From Streptomyces sp. NBC_00620 (lineage in GTDB: Bacteria > Actinomycetota > Actinomycetes > Streptomycetales > Streptomycetaceae), in contig NZ_JAPENY010000001.1 in NCBI RefSeq assembly GCF_026341825.1, forward strand, positions 3,782,001 through 3,846,000: DNA of 64,000 nucleotides, written 5' to 3'. Below the pieces are notes generated by a model. It saw only the letters and a list, made by a program, of their open reading frames with translations. It was not told the DNA's origin and made no database searches. This document shows positions 60,801 through 64,000 of this stretch, piece by piece. Each line of letters begins with the position of its first letter. Positions within the stretch are counted from its first letter, which is position 1. The position numbers were made by a program, and so were the translations under genes.

Positions 60801-63344
60801 GGCGGTGGGGTTGGTCTGGGCGAGGGTGCGGCCGATTTGGACGGCTTCGGTGATGGAGGTGAGTGCTGCGTCGCGGTCGCCGGTGCCGCTCTGTCGGTTG
60901 GAGAGGTTGTTGAGGGCTCCGGCGAGGTCGGGGAGGAAGGCGGTGGGGTTGGCCTGGGCGAGGGTGCGGCCGATTTGGACGGCTTCGGTGATGGAGGTGA
61001 GTGCTGCGTCGCGGTCCCCGGTGCCGCCTTGTTGGTTGGAGAGGTTGTTGAGGGCTCCGGCGAGGTTGGGGAGGAAGGCGGCGGGGTTGGCCTGGGCGAG
61101 GGTGCGGTAGAGCCTGACGGCTTCGGTGATGGAGGTGAGTGCCCCGTCACGGTCGCCTACCTCGCTCTGGCGGACTGCGAGGTTGTTGAGCCACGAGGCC
61201 CGGGCCGCTCGTGCTTCCTCGGACGTATCGACAGCGTCGTCGGGTTCGGAGCGCCTGGCGGCGATAAGCGCGAGGCCGCGAAGTGTGCTGTGTCCGATCG
61301 GTACCGTCGTAGCCAACTCGGCCAGTGGCAGTGGTGTTCCCTCGGCTTCGGCGAACCGCTCCAAAGCCTTGACGAAGACGCCACCCTGCGTTGCGGCCAC
61401 CGAGAGCGCGGGCTGCCACAAGCCGGGGGCGGCGTCCAAGACAGCCTGAGCGATGTCCGCCACGGTGGATTCGTCGCTCGACGAAGCGAACCGTGAGACG
61501 CCCACGCACGCGTTCAGCTGCTCATCCTCGTCTGCTGCCTTCAAGCACCCACGGAGCAGCGCGCGATCTGTGCTGAACACGCTGGACGCAAGATGGGTGC
61601 CGAGTGGGTCCGGCCGGACCGCCAACGTGCCGTCCTCGGGAGCGGCGGGCAGGAGGTCCGCGAGCAGCGCGGCTATCTCATCGCGCCACTTGCCGTCATG
61701 GGCCAACCCTTTGATGGCCTGGAGGGTGTGGTCGAGCCGTTCCTCTTGCGGCGCCAGGAGGCTGAGGCAGGCTCCTGCCTCGCGCAGTATCCCTTTCGTT
61801 CGCTTCGAAGGCATGCCGATCCGGGACTTGTACGCCCGCACCCAGTAACCCAGTTCGTGGTCGAGGATCTTCTCGTACAGCTCCTCCTCCGACCCGGGGG
61901 TCCCCCCGGTGTCGCCCGCTCGGGCGGCGAGCCAGGCGAGCATGACCAGATCCAGAGTGGTCCACCTGCCGGAGTCGGGGTCGGGAGGCGGGCTGCTGCC
62001 CATGGCGACGAGTTCCGACCCGCCGAAGGAGCGCACTGCCGCCCGGTAGACGCCCGTCTGGCGGGGGTGACGGGCGGCCAGAGCACTGTCGTGCAGAGCG
62101 TAGGGAAGGCTTTCCTCCCTGAGCGCCACCGCGATCTCCTCGTCCCACCAGCCGCTGACTGTTCGCGCGGTCAACAGCAGGCAGGTGGGCGCTTCGCGCT
62201 CCCGCAGGGTCCGCAGCACATTGATGACGTCCCCGGACTTGCGGTCCTCGACGTAGTCGACGACGACCAGCAGCGGGGAGGCGACGTCGCTCAACCATGC
62301 CCGGTCCTGGGGGTCGGGGTCGCGGACGAGGAAACCGGCGTACCAGCCGGTGGCGGCAAGCCGGTGGGAGAGTTCCGCAGCCAGGCGGGTCTTTCCCGCT
62401 CCGCCGACGCCGTGCAGCAGGGCGATCCGAGTGCGTGGCCCCAGGGGATCAGGTGCCTGGAACCAGTCCTGGAGGAAGCCGAGTTCGTCCCGTGGATGGA
62501 AGCGGATGGCGTCGTAGCGGGCCCACAGGAACTTGAGCGGGCCGCCCTTGCTGTCGTCCGCCGCCAGTGACTCTGGCACCGGCAGATACGGCGGTGCTAG
62601 GACGTCGGTGGTGGGCCGGTACGGCAGGGGGTGCGGCTCGCAGTGCTCGTAGCCGAGACCGACGTCGATTGTCACGCTCCAGCGGTCCTCGGTGGCTTCC
62701 CGTAGGAGCGCGGCAGCGTAGGCGACCGACTGAGCCCAGGACTGCTGCTCTCGCCGCCGCGGGTCGGCCGTATCGACACGGGAGGCGACGCCGGTGATGT
62801 CGACGGCCAGGAACGTGCCGGGGGAGTCCTCGCTCTCTGCGAGCTGGTCGACGAAGTCAGGTGGAAGGGTCCCCCAGTCGGGGTCCTCCTCGTCCCAGCG
62901 GTAGTCCCGGTGCGCGCGGTTGGACCAGTTGCCGTCAAGCCAGACAGCGACCAGCGCGTGCGCCGGATCACCCGGCTTGGCACCGGCCAGGACAATGATC
63001 AGCGGATGGAGCCCGGCGTCCAGGCACGCTCCGGCGAAGGTGACCGCAAGGTCCAGGCAGGTGCCGTGGCGTGGCCGGCGGAGCACCTGGTCCGGCGGCC
63101 GGATGGTCTGGCGGCCGGGATCACTGGTGGTCGGCTCATCGGCGTACTGGATACGGAGAGCGGCGAAGGCCTCGTACAAGGCACGTGCGCGAGCGGCAGG
63201 AGGACCGTCCCCGGGGGCGGGCATGGGGGTGCCGAGGAGGTCGGCCGGTGCCCCGCGCGCACGCTCGCCCGGACGACCGCGCTGGACGTACTCGATCAGA
63301 GCCCTGGGATCGCTGCTCGCCCACCGGCGCCACGCCGTACTCAC
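57807..63344 (-). CDS. transglutaminase-like / STAND NTPase / TPR sensor protein
   Basis: The 1845-residue protein starts at GTG 63344, nine bases after GAGGGAG. The frame is open a further 46 codons. Residues about 85-190 look like a transglutaminase-like fold, with Cys96 (HGTCLDLAV), His129 (PAHALVAVWL) and Asp182 (FLAVDITG). The NTPase follows, with Walker A LLHGVGGAGKTRLA (Lys318) and Walker B LLVVVDYVED (Asp363), the STAND (NLR-like) type. Helical segments lead into 16 consecutive 46-residue TPR units (about residues 720-1455), then a long alpha-helical tail. Its start overlaps the hydrolase stop (GTGA), and its stop overlaps the CHAT gene. It likely senses a threat through the TPRs and oligomerises to switch on the effectors. 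Confidence 0.85.
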   Translation of the reverse strand: MSTAWRRWASSDPRALIEYVQRGRPGERARGAPADLLGTPMPAPGDGPPAARARALYEAFAALRIQYADEPTTSDPGRQTIRPPDQVLRRPRHGTCLDLAVTFAGACLDAGLHPLIIVLAGAKPGDPAHALVAVWLDGNWSNRAHRDYRWDEEDPDWGTLPPDFVDQLAESEDSPGTFLAVDITGVASRVDTADPRRREQQSWAQSVAYAAALLREATEDRWSVTIDVGLGYEHCEPHPLPYRPTTDVLAPPYLPVPESLAADDSKGGPLKFLWARYDAIRFHPRDELGFLQDWFQAPDPLGPRTRIALLHGVGGAGKTRLAAELSHRLAATGWYAGFLVRDPDPQDRAWLSDVASPLLVVVDYVEDRKSGDVINVLRTLREREAPTCLLLTARTVSGWWDEEIAVALREESLPYALHDSALAARHPRQTGVYRAAVRSFGGSELVAMGSSPPPDPDSGRWTTLDLVMLAWLAARAGDTGGTPGSEEELYEKILDHELGYWVRAYKSRIGMPSKRTKGILREAGACLSLLAPQEERLDHTLQAIKGLAHDGKWRDEIAALLADLLPAAPEDGTLAVRPDPLGTHLASSVFSTDRALLRGCLKAADEDEQLNACVGVSRFASSSDESTVADIAQAVLDAAPGLWQPALSVAATQGGVFVKALERFAEAEGTPLPLAELATTVPIGHSTLRGLALIAARRSEPDDAVDTSEEARAARASWLNNLAVRQSEVGDRDGALTSITEAVRLYRTLAQANPAAFLPNLAGALNNLSNQQGGTGDRDAALTSITEAVQIGRTLAQANPTAFLPDLAGALNNLSNRQSGTGDRDAALTSITEAVQIGRTLAQTNPTAFLPDLATSLNNLSNQQSEVGDRDAALTSITEAVQIGRTLAQTNPTAFLPNLASSLNNLSNQQSEVGDRDGALTSITEAVELYRTLAQANPAAFLPNLAGALNNLAVQQGGTGDRDAALTSITEAVQIRRTLAQTNPTAFLPDLAGALNNLSNRQSGTGDRDAALISITEAVELYRTLAQANPAAFLPDLATSLNNLSNRQSGTGDRDAALTSITEAVQIGRTLAQANPTAFLPDLAGALNNLSNRQSGTGDRDGALTSITEAVELYRTLAQANPAAFLPDLAGALNNLAVQQGGIGDRDAALTSITEAVQIGRTLAQANPTAFLPDLTSSLNNLAVQQSGTGDRDGALTSITEAVRLYRTLAQANPAAFLPDLAGALNNLSNQQSEVGDRDGALTSITEAVRLYRTLAQANPAAFLPNLAMSLNNLSNQQSEVGDRDGALTSITEAVQIRRTLAQTNPTAFLPDLTSSLNNLAVQQSGTGDRDGALTSITEAVELYRTLAQANPAAFLPNLAGALNNLSNQQSEVGDRDGALTSITEAVQIRRTLAQANPAAFLPDLTSSLNNLAVQQSGTGDRDGALTSITEAVELYRTLAQANPTAFLPNLAGALNNLSNQQSERQRLAEATRTYDQAISELPSGPQAELLVSRARWRHLHDDHAGAAADLLSAAQRADETTESTWSGRSRRTVRELAEELSRHVLARQSLEPTLPGLPAWSKDELPPEVIDRLNGWLSARSWPEQETFIQQAYPLLAAPEGRAALDLTRALYPETTGLSDLAAVLDAAHEQGLGQVLEELRETNARSDLVDEWLATPTWPEDLEFLSRHPQLTEDPLVRELLNSQWDDPASRQHLAILQLTDHLPAPDVYDAITDPTTAVDTAMEFIERGQPDALLPLFLASPALAQIPFITPYLFAVHTVFSTPPAAESPQPEATPDTNDPSPTDLIEQAAAQGSEVQRGAGAARLRQLAQHRPDHATTLLQLAAALTAAAPAPQSETASDAG
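58974..61181 (-). repeat. 16 x 138-bp nearly identical tandem repeats encoding TPR units
   Basis: Period 138 bp is constant over sixteen units. The consensus reads RDxALTSITEAV, then either (R/E)LYRTLAQANPAAFLP or QI(G/R)RTLAQ(A/T)NPTAFLP, then (N/D)LA/TxxLNNL(S/A)xxQ. Only a few alternative residues occur at a handful of positions, and they are shuffled between units as if by recombination. DNA identity is very high. Boundaries are approximate. Confidence 0.95.
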
Positions 63345-64000
63345 GAGCCCGCTCCCTCGTACCCAGCGTCGACCACGCCCAGTACGTCCCCGGCCTGAAG
63401 ACGATCCACCACCGGCACACCGGTGGCCGCGACCTCCACCGAGTACGTCCCGGCCCCCGGCGGCAAGAGCTCCGCCTGCCACCGATCGTCACCGGACCTG
63501 GCGCAAGGCAGCCACGGCGTGACGTCCTTCTGCCGGTCGTCGCGTGCACGGACCCGTATCCGTACCTGCGTCCGTTCGTCGGCCCGCGCGCCGTGGAGGT
63601 TCACGCCGACCGCAACCGGGTCCCCGGACAGGGCGGTGTCGTCCAGGTCGAGCCCGAGCCAGGGGCGGTCGGGCTTGTCCCCTCGTACGGACTCGAGCGA
63701 TTCACCGGCGTACTCGGCCAGTATGTCCACCACCACCGACGAGGAGGCGAGTGCCATATGACGCTCCGCCACTCCCCTGCGGGCGCGCATGTCCTGCTGC
63801 TCGATGGGGATGGCCGAGATGGCAGGGACCGTGCCATCGCCGAGCCAGTCGGGGTTGGGCAGCCAGCCCGGTGCGCCCTTCGTCACCGACAGGCCGGCAG
63901 GTGAGAGCAGGGCCTGCTGGAGGGTGGCGTGACCCCGGCCGAACACGGCTGTCAACTCAGGGCAGTTAGGCTTGTCGGGCAGCTCTGTCCAGGCCGCCTC
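63341..64000 (-). CDS. C-terminal part of an LCAT-like alpha/beta hydrolase, start beyond window
   Basis: The frame is open from the right edge to a TGA at 63341, giving at least 219 residues. The TTG at 63955 is probably internal. LPNPDWLGDGTVPAISAIPIE carries the GDGTVP motif with the catalytic Asp typical of lecithin:cholesterol acyltransferase-like lipases, and VAERHMALASSSVVVDILAE supplies a matching His. The remaining about 110 residues are beta-rich (VGVNLHGARADERTQVRIRV, GAGTYSVEVAATG), like an Ig-type domain. The serine part lies outside the window. It overlaps the STAND gene by four bases, so it is a co-expressed candidate effector acting on lipids or esters. Confidence 0.6.
   Translation of the reverse strand, partial: EAAWTELPDKPNCPELTAVFGRGHATLQQALLSPAGLSVTKGAPGWLPNPDWLGDGTVPAISAIPIEQQDMRARRGVAERHMALASSSVVVDILAEYAGESLESVRGDKPDRPWLGLDLDDTALSGDPVAVGVNLHGARADERTQVRIRVRARDDRQKDVTPWLPCARSGDDRWQAELLPPGAGTYSVEVAATGVPVVDRLQAGDVLGVVDAGYEGAGS

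Noticed and set aside
58974..61181. CRISPR array
   Set aside because: Regular repeats suggested it, but units are 138 bp, contiguous without spacers, and encode TPR units in one frame.
58884..61496. 870-codon plus-strand frame over the TPR repeat block
   Set aside because: The repeat period of 138 bp is a multiple of three, so a lack of stops in one unit repeats sixteen times. The product is a Gly/Glu/Val repeat without a fold, and the minus frame has clear TPR, NTPase and coupling evidence.

Overview
The window is high-GC DNA with the gene content of a Streptomyces chromosome: many GTG starts, ATGA or GTGA stop/start overlaps, pyruvate phosphate dikinase, a dnaG/hrdA pair, Tat-exported enzymes, class F sortase, and the GC-rich inverted repeat element common between Streptomyces genes. 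Most of it looks like conserved core or arm-proximal chromosome. The last 8 kb is an accessory region beside a tRNA cluster.

Layout. 1-5.6 kb: a glycosidase fragment diverging from a ROK regulator, then ppdK. 5.6-10.9 kb: an XRE regulator, a small secreted acidic protein, an ECF sigma factor with a membrane partner, an orphan maltokinase-cap protein, an LPxTG surface protein pair and a Tat-exported propeller protein. 10.9-18.5 kb: a PhoX-like exported protein, an SDR, the nitrite reductase operon (oxidoreductase-nirB-nirD) and a frameshifted TauE/SafE permease. 18.5-21.1 kb: HtrA-like protease, class F sortase and its membrane-anchored partner. 21.6-36.2 kb: peptidases, hydrolases, a pentapeptide protein, DinB and MFS genes, a TetR gene fused by overlap to a broken MFS gene, epoxide hydrolase, a glycosyltransferase pair and an M4 metalloprotease. 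36.4-43.5 kb: an intradiol dioxygenase lipoprotein, assimilatory nitrate reductase, two membrane proteins and a sirohydrochlorin chelatase. 43.5-55.7 kb: dgt, a ferredoxin-reductase-like enzyme, dnaG, hrdA, a heterodimeric ABC exporter, an FGGY kinase and a YtxH protein. 55.8-56.2 kb: two tRNA-Asn genes and a CAT-anticodon tRNA. 56.6-64 kb: the accessory operon.

Nitrogen assimilation is the clearest pathway. Nitrate reductase (37.9-40.0 kb), NADH-nitrite reductase (13.3-17.5 kb) and a siroheme chelatase (42.5 kb) together would take nitrate to ammonium. Both reductase operons carry five-base boxes with GlnR-like 11-bp spacing, about 22 bases ahead of the first start codon.

The most unusual locus is the minus-strand operon 64000->56786. 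It encodes an LCAT-like alpha/beta hydrolase (cut by the window edge), an 1845-residue protein with a transglutaminase-like domain, a STAND-type NTPase and 16 nearly identical 46-residue TPR units, and a CHAT-like cysteine protease homologue. The three genes overlap. The architecture resembles prokaryotic NLR-like conflict systems, and the repeat block shows recent duplication. This is inference from motifs, since no search could be run.
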